The notes under the pieces were generated by a model. The model saw only the letters and a list, made by a program, of their open reading frames with translations, did no database searches and was not told the origin of the DNA. From contig JAVBJU010000023.1 of NCBI GenBank assembly GCA_031546825.1, positions 1 to 64,000 of the forward strand: 64,000 nt of DNA, read 5' to 3'. This DNA is from Hohaiivirga sp031546825. Its GTDB lineage: Bacteria; Pseudomonadota; Alphaproteobacteria; Rhizobiales; Beijerinckiaceae. This document shows, one piece after another, positions 36,907-46,137 of the stretch. A program made the translations under genes and the position numbers. Position 1 is the stretch's first letter, and every line of letters starts with the position of its first letter.

Positions 36907-38235
36907 ATGAAAAAAGCCTTTATCAAATCCTACGGCTGCCAGATGAATGTCTATGATGCCGAGCGCATGACCGACATTCTCCAGGCGGAGGGATATCAGG
37001 AAACGCAGGACCAGAATGAGGCTGACCTCATCGTCCTCAACACCTGCCATATCCGCGAAAAGGCGGTGGACAAGGTTTATTCTGAACTCGGTCGCCTGCG
37101 TGAGCAGAAGGAAGAAGGCCGCGATTTCAAGGTGGTGGTGGCCGGTTGCGTCGCTCAGGCCGAGGGTGCGGAGCTCACACGGCGCACGCCCGTGGTCGAT
37201 GTGGTTGTTGGGCCCCAGAGCTATCACCACCTTCCCGAACTCCTGCGCCGCAGTGGCCGCCCGGTCGAAACCGAATTTGAAACCGAGCAAAAGTTCGATG
37301 CGCTGCCGGTGCCGTCGCGCGAGCGCACCATTGCCCGTGGCGTCTCCGCCTTCCTGACCATCCAGGAAGGTTGCGACAAGTTCTGCACTTTCTGCGTCGT
37401 GCCCTATACACGCGGCATGGAAATCTCGCGCCCGCTGGCCAAGATTATCGAGGATGCCAAGCGTCTTGCCGATGCCGGGGTGCGCGAAATCACCCTGATC
37501 GGCCAGAATGTCAACGCCTATCACGGGCTGGATGAGCAGGGCCACACGGTCTCCATGGGTGTGCTGCTCGCCCGTCTTGCCGAAGTTCCCGGTATTGCGC
37601 GCCTGCGCTACATGACCAGCCACCCGCACGACATGAACGATGATCTCATTCACGCCCATCGCGACATTGCGGCGCTGATGCCCTATCTCCACCTGCCGGT
37701 GCAATCGGGCTCCGACCGCATTCTCGAAGCGATGAACCGCAAGCATGACGCCGCCACCTATCGCCGGATTATCGAGCGCATCCGTGTCGCCCGCCCCGAT
37801 ATTGCGCTGTCGTCCGATTTCATTGTCGGCTTCCCCGGCGAGACGGAGGCGGATTTTGAAGATACCCTGCAGTTGATCCGCGATATCGGCTTTGCCAGCT
37901 CATTCTCTTTCAAATACAGCGCCCGCCCCGGCACGCCTGCCGCCGAGATGGCCGACCAGATTGATGAAGAGGTGAAAACCAAGCGCCTCCACCGCATGCA
38001 GGCCCTGCTCGACGAGCAGCGGCACGATTTCAACAATAAAACTGTGGGTCAGGTTCTCGACATATTGGTTGAGAAGCCTGGCCGTCACGCCGGTCAACTC
38101 GGTGGCAAAACGCCTTATTTGCAAGCGATCCACTTCGAGAGCACTGCGCACAAGGTTGGCGAGATCGTGCGCGTGCGCGTCACCGCCAAGGGTTCCAACT
38201 CCTTGTCCGGCGAAATTCTGTCATCAAATATATGA
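36907..38235 (+). CDS. miaB: tRNA-2-methylthio-N6-dimethylallyladenosine synthase MiaB
   Basis: Radical-SAM methylthiotransferase acting on position 37 of tRNAs. In 442 residues there are the N-terminal MTTase domain with three cluster cysteines (SYGCQMN, NTCHIRE, AGCVAQ), the radical-SAM motif CDKFCTFC, and a C-terminal TRAM domain (about 375-440). It overlaps phoH in ATGA. The miaB-phoH-ybeY-corC-lnt order is widely conserved. Confidence 0.97.
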   Translation: MKKAFIKSYGCQMNVYDAERMTDILQAEGYQETQDQNEADLIVLNTCHIREKAVDKVYSELGRLREQKEEGRDFKVVVAGCVAQAEGAELTRRTPVVDVVVGPQSYHHLPELLRRSGRPVETEFETEQKFDALPVPSRERTIARGVSAFLTIQEGCDKFCTFCVVPYTRGMEISRPLAKIIEDAKRLADAGVREITLIGQNVNAYHGLDEQGHTVSMGVLLARLAEVPGIARLRYMTSHPHDMNDDLIHAHRDIAALMPYLHLPVQSGSDRILEAMNRKHDAATYRRIIERIRVARPDIALSSDFIVGFPGETEADFEDTLQLIRDIGFASSFSFKYSARPGTPAAEMADQIDEEVKTKRLHRMQALLDEQRHDFNNKTVGQVLDILVEKPGRHAGQLGGKTPYLQAIHFESTAHKVGEIVRVRVTAKGSNSLSGEILSSNI

Positions 38236-39371
38236 GTGAGCGCAGCAACACTGCCGCGCAGACAAGTTTGATTTTGAAGGAGCCGCTTGTGAGCCCCACA
38301 CCCGTAGGCAACAAAGGCCCAGTGCAAACACCGCCGATTTCGGAACTGTCGGAAGTCAGTCTTGCTTTCGATGACAACCGGCTGGCGAGCCTGGTTTTCG
38401 GACAATACGACCGCAACCTCGCCCATCTGGAGCGACTGCTCGACCTCAAAGCCAACGCCAACGGCAACCGCGTGGTGGTGCGCGGCGCGCCTAACGCCAC
38501 CGACAAAGCGCGCCGGGTGCTGGAAGTGCTCTACGACCGCGCTCGCTCCTCAACCGCCATCACGCTGGGCGATGTTGAGGGGGCCGTGCATGAGGTGGAA
38601 GCTCAGGGGTCGTTGTTTCCGGTGACAGTGCCCCATGCTGACGGGCCCGCCGCCCATGGTTCGTTTGAGCAATTTGTCACCCGCAAGCGCGGGCCAGTGC
38701 GCGGCCGCAATGCGGCGCAAAGCGCCTATATCCAGGCATTGCGCGCCAATGAGCTGGTATTCGCCGAAGGCCCGGCGGGCACCGGCAAGACCTGGCTTGC
38801 AGTGGGCTTTGCGGTGTCGCTGCTCGAACAGGGGCAGGTGGAACGCCTTATTCTGTCGCGCCCGGCGGTGGAAGCGGGCGAGCGCCTTGGCTTCCTGCCC
38901 GGCGATATGCGCGATAAAATCGACCCCTATCTGCGCCCGATCTACGATGCGCTTTATGATTTCATGGAAGCGCGCCATGTGGAGCGCGGCCTGCAGGCCG
39001 GTGTGATCGAGGTGGCCCCGCTTGCCTTCATGCGCGGACGCACTCTGTCGAACGCCGTCGTGCTGCTCGACGAGGCCCAGAACACCACCACCATGCAGAT
39101 GAAGATGTTCCTGACCCGCCTGGGCGAAGGTTCGCGGATGATCATCAACGGTGACCCCACCCAGATTGATCTGCCGCCGGGCCAGAAATCCGGGCTGATC
39201 GAAGCCTCGCGCATTCTTGATGGTGTCGAGGGCATCGGCCGCATTGCGTTTGCCGACAAGGACGTGGTGCGTCACGACCTCGTCCGCCGCATCGTCACCG
39301 CCTATGATCGTGACCATCAGCGCGAGCAGAAGCGCCGCGATGAGATGGAGGAGAGGTTGAAACAACGATGA
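38232..39371 (+). CDS. phoH: PhoH family ATPase (YbeZ-like)
   Basis: Cytoplasmic ATPase linked to YbeY and RNA metabolism. The 379 residues carry an N-terminal KH-like region (about 45-110; FGQYDRNLAHLERLL, NRVVVRGAP), Walker A EGPAGTGKT, the RPAVEAGERLGFLPGD segment and Walker B VLLDEAQNTT with NGDPTQIDLP. It is coupled to miaB upstream and ybeY downstream by four-base overlaps, the common PhoH-YbeY unit. Confidence 0.95.
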   Translation: MSERSNTAAQTSLILKEPLVSPTPVGNKGPVQTPPISELSEVSLAFDDNRLASLVFGQYDRNLAHLERLLDLKANANGNRVVVRGAPNATDKARRVLEVLYDRARSSTAITLGDVEGAVHEVEAQGSLFPVTVPHADGPAAHGSFEQFVTRKRGPVRGRNAAQSAYIQALRANELVFAEGPAGTGKTWLAVGFAVSLLEQGQVERLILSRPAVEAGERLGFLPGDMRDKIDPYLRPIYDALYDFMEARHVERGLQAGVIEVAPLAFMRGRTLSNAVVLLDEAQNTTTMQMKMFLTRLGEGSRMIINGDPTQIDLPPGQKSGLIEASRILDGVEGIGRIAFADKDVVRHDLVRRIVTAYDRDHQREQKRRDEMEERLKQR

Positions 39372-39853
39372 TTTCAATCGATGTGACAATCTCCCGCACC
39401 GAGTGGGAAACACTGGGTGATCTTGACGCTTTGGCTCTGCGAGCGACGCGGGCGGCTTTTGATGTGACGGGCGGACCGCCGGAGCAGCCGGTCAGCGTCA
39501 GCCTTCTGTTCGCCGATGACGCCGAAATCCGCACGCTCAACGCCAACTGGCGCGACAAGGACAAACCGACCAATGTCCTGTCGTTCCCGGCAAATCACCC
39601 GCCGGGCATGCCGGGGCCGGAGCTTTTGGGCGATATCATACTGGCTATTGAAACCTGCGCGCGTGAGGCGGAGGAAGAAGACAAGACGCTTCTCGACCAC
39701 ACCACCCACCTCGTTGTGCATGGCGTGCTGCATCTTCTTGGCTATGATCACATGAGCCCGGAAGAGGCGGAAGAGATGGAAAATCTGGAAATTGAGACGC
39801 TTGCCGTGCTCGGAATTGCCGACCCCTATCGCAACAGCGAATTATCCGCTTGA
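39368..39853 (+). CDS. ybeY: Endoribonuclease YbeY (rRNA maturation factor)
   Basis: Zinc-dependent RNase for 16S rRNA 3'-end processing and ribosome quality control. The 161 residues contain the signature NVLSFPA and the three-histidine metal motif HGVLHLLGYDH. Coupled to phoH by an ATGA overlap. Confidence 0.97.
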   Translation: MISIDVTISRTEWETLGDLDALALRATRAAFDVTGGPPEQPVSVSLLFADDAEIRTLNANWRDKDKPTNVLSFPANHPPGMPGPELLGDIILAIETCAREAEEEDKTLLDHTTHLVVHGVLHLLGYDHMSPEEAEEMENLEIETLAVLGIADPYRNSELSA

Positions 39854-39989
39854 TGGCTGGGCAATATTTTTGCAATGTTACCGCATGGGGCAATGCGCGT
39901 TTCAAACACCATCTGGTTAAACGCGACGCGCAGCGCAAAACAAGGAATCTGGAGCCCTGGGGCTTTTAAAGGATTGCAACCAACCCGCT

Positions 39990-40970
39990 ATGAGTGATGA
40001 CCGAAGTCGTGAAGAACCCGTCCCTTCCCAGGCCGAAGAGCCGGAAGAACGGGAGCATTGGTATAGCCGCCTGTTGCAACATCTGCGTCTGAAGGGGCGC
40101 GATTCGATCCGCGAAGACCTTGAGGAGGCGCTCGACGAGATCGACGGCGATGACGACGCTTTTTCGCCCCAGGAACGGGCGATGCTCAAAAATGTGCTCG
40201 GCTTTCACCGCATCCGCATTGATGATGTGATGGTGCCGCGTGCCGACATCATCGCCATATCCCTCGACACCACCCTCGAAGATCTGTTCCGGCTGTTCCA
40301 GACGGCGGGCCATTCGCGCCTGCCGGTCTATGACGAAAATCTCGACGATCCCAAGGGCATGGTCCATATCCGCGACTTCCTCGATTATCTCGGCGGCAAG
40401 CTGCCGGAAACCGAAGGCGTTGAGCCGGACCCGCTCGCTCTGGGCAAGGTCAACCTCTCCACCACCCTTCGTGAAGCCAAGATTTTGCGCGAGGTGCTGT
40501 TCGTTCCGCCCTCCATGCCCGCTGTTGATCTGCTGGTGCGGATGCAGGCCACCCGCACTCACCTCGCGCTCGTGATTGATGAATATGGCGGCACGGATGG
40601 GCTAGTGGCGCTGGAAGATCTGGTTGAAACCGTGGTCGGCAACATCGAAGACGAGCACGACGAAGCGCCGGAGAGCATGATTACCCCCGCTGGCGACAAC
40701 ACCTATATCGCCGACGCTCGCGCCAGCCTCGAAGAAGTGACCGAAGCCATTGGTTTCGATCTTGAAGGCACCGCCGAAGGTGAAGAGGTTGACACCATCA
40801 GCGGCTTCATCGTGACATTGGCCGGTCGCGTACCCACACGCGGCGAGGTGATCCCGGGGCCGGACGATCTTGAGTTTGAGATTCTTGATGCCGACCGCCG
40901 CCGGATCAAACGCATCCGCATTGTTCGCCGCCCCCCGCCCGAAGAATCATCGGCGATATTTGACGCATGA
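39990..40970 (+). CDS. corC: CorC/TlyC-type CBS-domain protein
   Basis: A 326-residue soluble protein of the hemolysin C/CorC family: a pair of CBS domains (about 70-205; MVPRADIIAIS, GHSRLPVYDENLDDPKGMVHIRDFL split across the first, LVIDEYGGTDGLVALEDLVE in the second) and a C-terminal CorC transporter-associated domain (about 225-315). It lacks the membrane domain of larger paralogues. Its role in magnesium/cobalt handling is inferred from CorC. It overlaps lnt by four bases. Confidence 0.93.
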   Translation: MSDDRSREEPVPSQAEEPEEREHWYSRLLQHLRLKGRDSIREDLEEALDEIDGDDDAFSPQERAMLKNVLGFHRIRIDDVMVPRADIIAISLDTTLEDLFRLFQTAGHSRLPVYDENLDDPKGMVHIRDFLDYLGGKLPETEGVEPDPLALGKVNLSTTLREAKILREVLFVPPSMPAVDLLVRMQATRTHLALVIDEYGGTDGLVALEDLVETVVGNIEDEHDEAPESMITPAGDNTYIADARASLEEVTEAIGFDLEGTAEGEEVDTISGFIVTLAGRVPTRGEVIPGPDDLEFEILDADRRRIKRIRIVRRPPPEESSAIFDA

Positions 40971-42562
40971 AAAAGCTGGCGGATCTTTGCCCGGCTTACG
41001 GCTGGAAAGCACTTGCCGTGCTTTTCGTGGCCGGAGCCCTCGGCGCGCTGGCGATGGAGCCATTTGCGCTGTGGCCGTTTCTGTTCGTAACATTGACCAT
41101 CCCGGTGCTGATGCTCGACGGGCTTCACCGGCAACGCGGCATGTTTTCCATGCGCCGCCTCGTCCTGCGTGCCGCCGCCCTCGGCTGGGTGTGGGGTTTG
41201 GGCTATTTCACCGCGGGCTTGTGGTGGCTCGGTAAAGCATTTCTGGTCGATCCGGAATTTCTCTGGGCCATGCCGCTTGGCGTGATCGGCCTGCCTGCCG
41301 CACTGGCGTTTTTCCCCTCCCTGGCTTTTGCCGCCGCATTGTCGTTGTGGTCGCAAGGCGCGCGCCGTATCTTGCTGTTTGCTGCGTTCCTTACCCTATC
41401 CGAATGGTTGCGCGGCCATCTGTTCAGCGGCTTCCCGTGGAATGTCGTTGGCATGGCGCTCGGCAACCATCTCTTCTCCATGCAAGGCGCGGCCCTGGTC
41501 GGTATTTATGGCCTCACTCTTGCGACATGCATCATCGGTGCCGCGCCCGCCGCGCTGGTGAACGGACGGCGCGGCCTTGGTTTCATTGGCTTTGCCGCCG
41601 CTCTTCTCGGTGCGCTTGCCATCTATGGCTTCTGGCGCGTGCCGGATGCCCCCCAGCCGACGCGGGTTGATGTGCGGCTGCGCCTCGTTCAGCCCAATGT
41701 GCAGCAGGACGCCAATTTCAACGCCGATAACGGCCAGACAATCCTCGACAGCTATATCGCGCTGAGCAAACGAAACCTGCCGGTTGAGCCGCCGACCCAT
41801 TATATCTGGCCGGAATCCGCTTTCCCCTTCCTGCTGCACCGCGAACCGGACGCCCTTAACCGCATCGCCAACATGCTCGCGCCAACGCAGAGCGCGTTGA
41901 TTACCGGCGCCGCCCGCATGGGGCCCCCATTGCCGGGCGAAGAAGTCGGCACTTTCTACAACGCCATCCAGACCATCGATTCCGAAGGCATTATCCGCGA
42001 CACCTATGACAAAGTGCATCTGGTGCCGTTTGGCGAATATGTACCGGATTTCGCCAAAGCGGCGCTGCGTGCGGTGGGTCTGCGCCAATTCGTGTCATAT
42101 CTTCCCGGCGGCTTCACCTCCGGGGAAGCGCGCAAGCCATTTTTCGTGCGCGGCCTGCCCCCCATTGCGGGCAGCATCTGCTATGAGGCGATATTCCCCG
42201 GCGACATTATGCCCAGAGACGGCGAACGGCTGGGCGTCATCATCAATGTCACCAATGACGCCTGGTTTGGCGACAGCCCCGGCCCCCGTCAGCATCTGGC
42301 GCAAGCGCGCCTGCGCGCGGTGGAACAAGGCTTGCCGCTCATTCGCGCGGCCAATTCCGGCATTTCCGCTGTCATCGACCCCTATGGACGGATCCTCGGA
42401 CGGCTGGCGCTCAATCAGGCGGCAACGCTTGATACAGAATTGCCGTTCCCGCTTGATGAACCCACCCCGTTCAGCCGCTGGCCCAACGCGCCCTTCCTCG
42501 TCTTGCTGTTGCTGTGCCTCTTGGGAGGGATTTCCGGGCGCGGGCGCACGCGCTTGCATTGA
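40967..42562 (+). CDS. lnt: Apolipoprotein N-acyltransferase Lnt
   Basis: Adds the third acyl chain to lipoproteins such as Pal. In 531 residues there are several N-terminal membrane helices (about 15-225) and a periplasmic nitrilase-like domain whose catalytic triad is visible as Glu in WPESAFPF, Lys in YDKVHLVPFGEYVP and Cys in GSICYEAIFP. A last helix lies near the C-terminus. The ATG overlaps corC; the stop codon overlaps the candidate parDE promoter. Confidence 0.97.
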   Translation: MKKLADLCPAYGWKALAVLFVAGALGALAMEPFALWPFLFVTLTIPVLMLDGLHRQRGMFSMRRLVLRAAALGWVWGLGYFTAGLWWLGKAFLVDPEFLWAMPLGVIGLPAALAFFPSLAFAAALSLWSQGARRILLFAAFLTLSEWLRGHLFSGFPWNVVGMALGNHLFSMQGAALVGIYGLTLATCIIGAAPAALVNGRRGLGFIGFAAALLGALAIYGFWRVPDAPQPTRVDVRLRLVQPNVQQDANFNADNGQTILDSYIALSKRNLPVEPPTHYIWPESAFPFLLHREPDALNRIANMLAPTQSALITGAARMGPPLPGEEVGTFYNAIQTIDSEGIIRDTYDKVHLVPFGEYVPDFAKAALRAVGLRQFVSYLPGGFTSGEARKPFFVRGLPPIAGSICYEAIFPGDIMPRDGERLGVIINVTNDAWFGDSPGPRQHLAQARLRAVEQGLPLIRAANSGISAVIDPYGRILGRLALNQAATLDTELPFPLDEPTPFSRWPNAPFLVLLLLCLLGGISGRGRTRLH

Positions 42563-42599
42563 CGGACCGCAAATTGCCAATATATACCAAGAATTGGTA
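42559..42599 (+). promoter_or_regulatory. Candidate promoter and operator of the parDE module
   Basis: TTGACG (42559-42564) overlaps the lnt stop, and TATATA (42581-42586) follows after 16 bases. A perfect inverted repeat TACCAA-GAA-TTGGTA (42585-42599) overlaps the -10 element, the expected place for a ParD autorepression site. Confidence 0.6.
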
Positions 42600-42620
42600 A
42601 TTACGCTTGGAGAGCGCGTC

Positions 42621-42863
42621 ATGAGAAACACATCTGTCTCATTGGGCAATCACTTCACCACTTTTATTGATGCGCAGGTTCAGGCCGGACGCTACGGCTC
42701 CGCCAGCGATGTGGTACGCGCCGGGCTGCGCTTGCTGGAAGAACATGAGATCAAGCTACGGGCATTACGAGAGGCTTTGATTTCCGGCGAGGAATCCGGC
42801 GAGCCTGCATCCTTCGACAGCGAGGCATTTCTCGCCACGATGCGGTCCAAACATGGCGGGTAG
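42621..42863 (+). CDS. parD: ParD-like type II antitoxin
   Basis: An 80-residue ribbon-helix-helix antitoxin: VSLGNHFTTFIDAQVQAGRYGSAS (split at the RHH turn) with the typical SDVVRAGLRLLEEHE helix, and an acidic C-terminal tail that would wrap the toxin. The ATG at 42621 follows GGAGAG by about 7 nt; longer readings of the frame run back inside lnt and are spurious. It overlaps parE by 11 bases, typical of such pairs. Confidence 0.9.
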   Translation: MRNTSVSLGNHFTTFIDAQVQAGRYGSASDVVRAGLRLLEEHEIKLRALREALISGEESGEPASFDSEAFLATMRSKHGG

Positions 42864-43152
42864 CCGCGCTTACAGGCTATCGCCACAGGCCAGAATCGAC
42901 CTCGAAGATATTTGGCTCCATACCTTCAAGTATTGGTCGCTTGAGCAGGCAGAAAAATATCACCGCGACATTATCGCCACGATCGAAGCCTTGGTATCCG
43001 GTCATAAAAACGGACGTAGAGCCCACATCCGCGACGGATACTGGAAATGCACCGCGGGCGCCCACGTGCTCTATTATCGGTACTCAGGCACAAATCTCGA
43101 CATAATCCGGATCCTGCATGGGAGAATGGATGTGGAGCGACATCTCGATTGA
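42853..43152 (+). CDS. parE: ParE-like type II toxin
   Basis: A 99-residue RelE/ParE-superfamily protein with YRLSPQARIDLEDIWLHT at the N-terminus, central helices, RRAHIRDGYWKCTAG and a C-terminal strand set VLYYRYSG / IIRILHGRMD. Family members poison DNA gyrase, though the target here is inferred. It overlaps parD by 11 bases. In many rhizobia the lnt-metK gap holds a small XRE-type regulator instead. Confidence 0.9.
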   Translation: MAGSRAYRLSPQARIDLEDIWLHTFKYWSLEQAEKYHRDIIATIEALVSGHKNGRRAHIRDGYWKCTAGAHVLYYRYSGTNLDIIRILHGRMDVERHLD

Positions 43153-43391
43153 AAGGTTTCTCTCAAAGCCTTTTAAAAAAGACACCGTCAAATTTATTCC
43201 CTTACTTCAATCGTTTCGTTCTATTTTCAGAACACGTTCGTCTTTTCATCTTGACCAAACGGCGATAAAAGTGGCATGAGCAAGACGTTGCGTCCCTTTG
43301 GGCGGGGCAACATAGCGAGGCAGATGGAAGCATTTGTCTTGGTTGCACCACCAAGCGCAGTCCCGATTTCAACAACATACGGAGCCGTCAC

Positions 43392-44570
43392 GTGCGGAGA
43401 TCCTCCTACCTCTTCACCAGTGAATCCGTTTCCGAAGGCCATCCCGATAAGGTTTGCGACCGTATTTCGGATACGGTTGTCGATGCCTATCTCGCGGCGA
43501 TGCCGGAGGCCCGCGTGGCCTGTGAGACACTGGCGACCACCAACCGTCTCGTCATCGCTGGCGAAGTGCGCGGGCCGCAATCCGTGACCCATGACGACAT
43601 CGTTGGTATGGCCCGTGAGGCCGTGCGCGATATCGGCTATGAGCAGGAAGGCTTCCACTGGAAGAAGGCCGAGATTGAAGTGCTGTTGCACGCCCAGTCC
43701 GCCGACATCGCGCAGGGCGTCGATGCCTCCGGCAATAAGGACGAAGGCGCGGGCGACCAGGGCATCATGTTTGGCTATGCCTGCACCGAGACCCCGGAGC
43801 TGATGCCAGCCCCGATTTATTACGCCCACAAGATCCTCGAAGATCTGGCGTACGCCCGCAAAGCCAAGATCGACGGCGCGGCCCTCCTCGGCCCCGACGC
43901 CAAGAGCCAGGTAACCCTGCGCTATGAAAACGACAGGCCGGTTGCAGCGACGCAGATCGTGCTCTCCACCCAGCATATCGACGAGAAGCTGACCTCCGAA
44001 GATATCCGCCGCATCGTTGAGCCTTACATCCGTAAAGCGCTCCCCACCGGCTGGATTTCCAACGAGACCGTTTGGCACGTCAACCCGACCGGCAAGTTCG
44101 TGATCGGCGGCCCCGATGGCGACACCGGTGTCACCGGCCGCAAGATCATCGTTGACACCTATGGTGGCGCAGCCCCGCATGGCGGCGGCGCGTTCTCCGG
44201 TAAAGATCCGACCAAGGTTGACCGTTCGGCCGCTTACGCCGCCCGCTACCTCGCCAAGAACGTGGTGGCGGCAGGTCTGGCCGACCGTTGCACCCTGCAG
44301 CTTGCCTACGCCATCGGCGTGGCACAGCCTTTGTCGATCTATGCCGACCTGCATGACACCGGCAAGGTGGATGCGGCCAAGCTCGAAGCCGCGCTGGTTG
44401 AGATCATGGATCTGTCGCCGCGCGGCATCCGCACCCATCTCGGCCTCAACAAGCCAATTTATGCCCGCACCGCAGCCTATGGCCACTTTGGCCGCAAGCC
44501 CGATGCCGATGGCGGTTTCTCGTGGGAGAAGACCGACATTGCCGCCGCGCTCAAGGCCGCTTTCGCGTAA
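43392..44570 (+). CDS. metK: S-adenosylmethionine synthetase MetK
   Basis: Makes SAM from methionine and ATP. The 392-residue product has YLFTSESVSEGHPDKVCDRISD, GAGDQGIMFGYA, the P-loop-like GGAAPHGGGAFSGKDPTKVDRS motif (shown in part: GGGAFSGKDPTKVDRSAAY) and a normal C-terminus. The start codon is GTG at 43392 with GGAG 8 nt upstream. A 239-nt region precedes it after parE; I see no riboswitch I can name. A strong terminator follows. Confidence 0.97.
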   Translation: MRRSSYLFTSESVSEGHPDKVCDRISDTVVDAYLAAMPEARVACETLATTNRLVIAGEVRGPQSVTHDDIVGMAREAVRDIGYEQEGFHWKKAEIEVLLHAQSADIAQGVDASGNKDEGAGDQGIMFGYACTETPELMPAPIYYAHKILEDLAYARKAKIDGAALLGPDAKSQVTLRYENDRPVAATQIVLSTQHIDEKLTSEDIRRIVEPYIRKALPTGWISNETVWHVNPTGKFVIGGPDGDTGVTGRKIIVDTYGGAAPHGGGAFSGKDPTKVDRSAAYAARYLAKNVVAAGLADRCTLQLAYAIGVAQPLSIYADLHDTGKVDAAKLEAALVEIMDLSPRGIRTHLGLNKPIYARTAAYGHFGRKPDADGGFSWEKTDIAAALKAAFA

Positions 44571-44597
44571 ACTTGCAACGCGAGAAAATTGCTTTAA

Positions 44598-44630
44598 GGG
44601 AGCAGGAGCAATCCTGCTCCCTTTTCTTTT
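44598..44630 (+). terminator. Rho-independent terminator after metK
   Basis: A perfect 10-bp stem GGGAGCAGGA / TCCTGCTCCC with loop GCAA, followed by TTTTCTTTT. It lies between metK and trmB, so trmB needs read-through or its own promoter. Confidence 0.92.
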
Positions 44631-44648
44631 GACAGACAGCCCGATTTG

Positions 44649-45329
44649 ATGACCCAGGATCCCGCCCGCTCCCGTGCCTTCTTTGGTCGCGCCAAGGGCA
44701 AGAAGCTGCGCCCCGGCCAGGAGGCCAATATTCACGACCTCCTGCCGCAGTTGCGCGTGGACCCGGCGGCGCGCGCAGAGGCGCTGTTTGACCGCCCCAT
44801 GCGGGAACTCTGGATCGAAATCGGCTTCGGCGGCGGCGAACACCTCGCTCACCGCGCCCGTGAAAACCCCGATATCGGCATCATCGGCTGTGAGCCCTTC
44901 GTCAACGGCATGGCCAAACTTCTGGCCGCCATTCACAATGAGGGCCTCGACAATATCCGCCTGTGGGACGATGACGCCACCAAGCTTCTGCCGCTGCTGC
45001 CGGAAGCCGCGTTCCGCACCATCTATCTGCTCTATCCTGACCCCTGGCCCAAACGCCGCCAGCGCAAGCGCCGCTTCATCTCCGATGAAACCATTGCCAT
45101 GCTCGCCCGCCTGATCATGCCGGGCGGCGAATTCCGCTTCGCCACCGACATCGACGATTATGCCGGTTGGGGTCTCGCCCGCATTCTGCGCTCCCCACAT
45201 TTTCACTGGACCGCCGAGCGCCCCGACGACTGGCGCAAGCCTTGGGCCACCTGGCCAAGCACCCGCTATGAAGCCAAGGCGTTCCGCGAGGGCAGAACGC
45301 CGAGTTATTTGACGTTCAAGCGGGTGTAA
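44649..45329 (+). CDS. trmB: tRNA (guanine-N7-)-methyltransferase TrmB
   Basis: SAM-dependent methylation of G46 in tRNAs. The 226-residue protein shows the start RAFFGRAKGKKLRPGQ, the SAM-binding EIGFGGGEH, the IIGCEPFVNGMAKLL motif, LLYPDPWPKRRQRKRRF and the C-terminal TRYEAKAFREGR. The ATG at 44649 is chosen over a TTG one codon upstream. It follows metK as in related genomes. Confidence 0.96.
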   Translation: MTQDPARSRAFFGRAKGKKLRPGQEANIHDLLPQLRVDPAARAEALFDRPMRELWIEIGFGGGEHLAHRARENPDIGIIGCEPFVNGMAKLLAAIHNEGLDNIRLWDDDATKLLPLLPEAAFRTIYLLYPDPWPKRRQRKRRFISDETIAMLARLIMPGGEFRFATDIDDYAGWGLARILRSPHFHWTAERPDDWRKPWATWPSTRYEAKAFREGRTPSYLTFKRV

Positions 45330-45339
45330 GGAGCCGCCC

Positions 45340-46035
45340 ATGAAAACCATCGGTCTGATCGGCGGCATGAGCTGGGAAAGCACCGCCACCTATTACCGCC
45401 TGCTCAATGAAGGCGTGCGGGAAAAGTGCGGCGGGCTGCATTCAGCCAAACTCCTGCTGTGGTCGTTCGATTTCGCCGAAGTGGCGGCACGCCAGCACGC
45501 GGGCGATTGGGCGGGCGCTACCACACTGATGATCGATGCCGCCCAGCGGCTCGAACGAGGTGGCGCGGACGCCCTGCTCATCTGCACCAACACCATGCAC
45601 AAGACCGCAGAAGCCGTGGAAGCCAAAACGCGCATTCCCCTCATCCACATCGCCGATGCCACAGCCGAAGCCATCAGCGCCGCTGGCTGCAAGCGCCCCG
45701 CACTGCTTGCCACCCGCTTCACCATGGAAGAAGACTTTTACAAAGGGCGGCTGGAAAAGAAATTTGGGCTCGATTGTGTAATCCCCGACGCCACTGGCCG
45801 CGAGATCATCCACCGCATCATCTATGACGAATTCTGCCGCGGCGTCGTGACCGAGGCGAGTAAGGCGCTCTACCTTGAGGAAATCGCCAAGCTGCAAAAG
45901 CAGGGCGCCGATTGCGTCATTCTGGGCTGCACCGAAATCGGTATGCTGATCGGACAGCAGGACGTAAGCCTGCCGGTGTTCGATACAACCCTTTTGCACG
46001 CCAAGGCCGCAATCGCCTTTGCCCTGGGTGCATAA
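45340..46035 (+). CDS. Aspartate/glutamate racemase family protein (YgeA-like)
   Basis: A 231-residue PLP-independent amino-acid racemase. It has the family start GLIGGMSWESTATYYRLLN, the first catalytic cysteine in LLICTNTMHK, the second in VILGCTEIGML, and the RIIYDEFCRGV segment. It most resembles broad-spectrum racemases such as YgeA; the substrate is not determined. It begins 10 bp after trmB and may be cotranscribed with it. Confidence 0.9.
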   Translation: MKTIGLIGGMSWESTATYYRLLNEGVREKCGGLHSAKLLLWSFDFAEVAARQHAGDWAGATTLMIDAAQRLERGGADALLICTNTMHKTAEAVEAKTRIPLIHIADATAEAISAAGCKRPALLATRFTMEEDFYKGRLEKKFGLDCVIPDATGREIIHRIIYDEFCRGVVTEASKALYLEEIAKLQKQGADCVILGCTEIGMLIGQQDVSLPVFDTTLLHAKAAIAFALGA

Positions 46036-46137
46036 AATCCGCGCTTACGACTCCAAATCAGCAATTTCCGCACGCTTGCAAAAAGCGCCAGTGTCCCAAT
46101 AGAGTAACGTATCGATTATTTTTGATTGGGGGTTTTG

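Noticed and set aside
42006..42620. Upstream in-frame extension of parD inside lnt
   Set aside because: The extension is out of frame within lnt and lacks homology to antitoxins; the ATG at 42621 has a ribosome binding site and gives a normal ParD length.
43153..43391. A SAM-II or SAM/SAH riboswitch before metK
   Set aside because: I could not match the leader to the conserved core of either class by eye, so only an unexplained leader is reported.
43227..45389. A 720-codon open frame on the minus strand opposite metK and trmB
   Set aside because: It is the mirror of strongly conserved + strand genes in GC-rich DNA, has no signal, motif or ribosome binding site, and spans the metK terminator.
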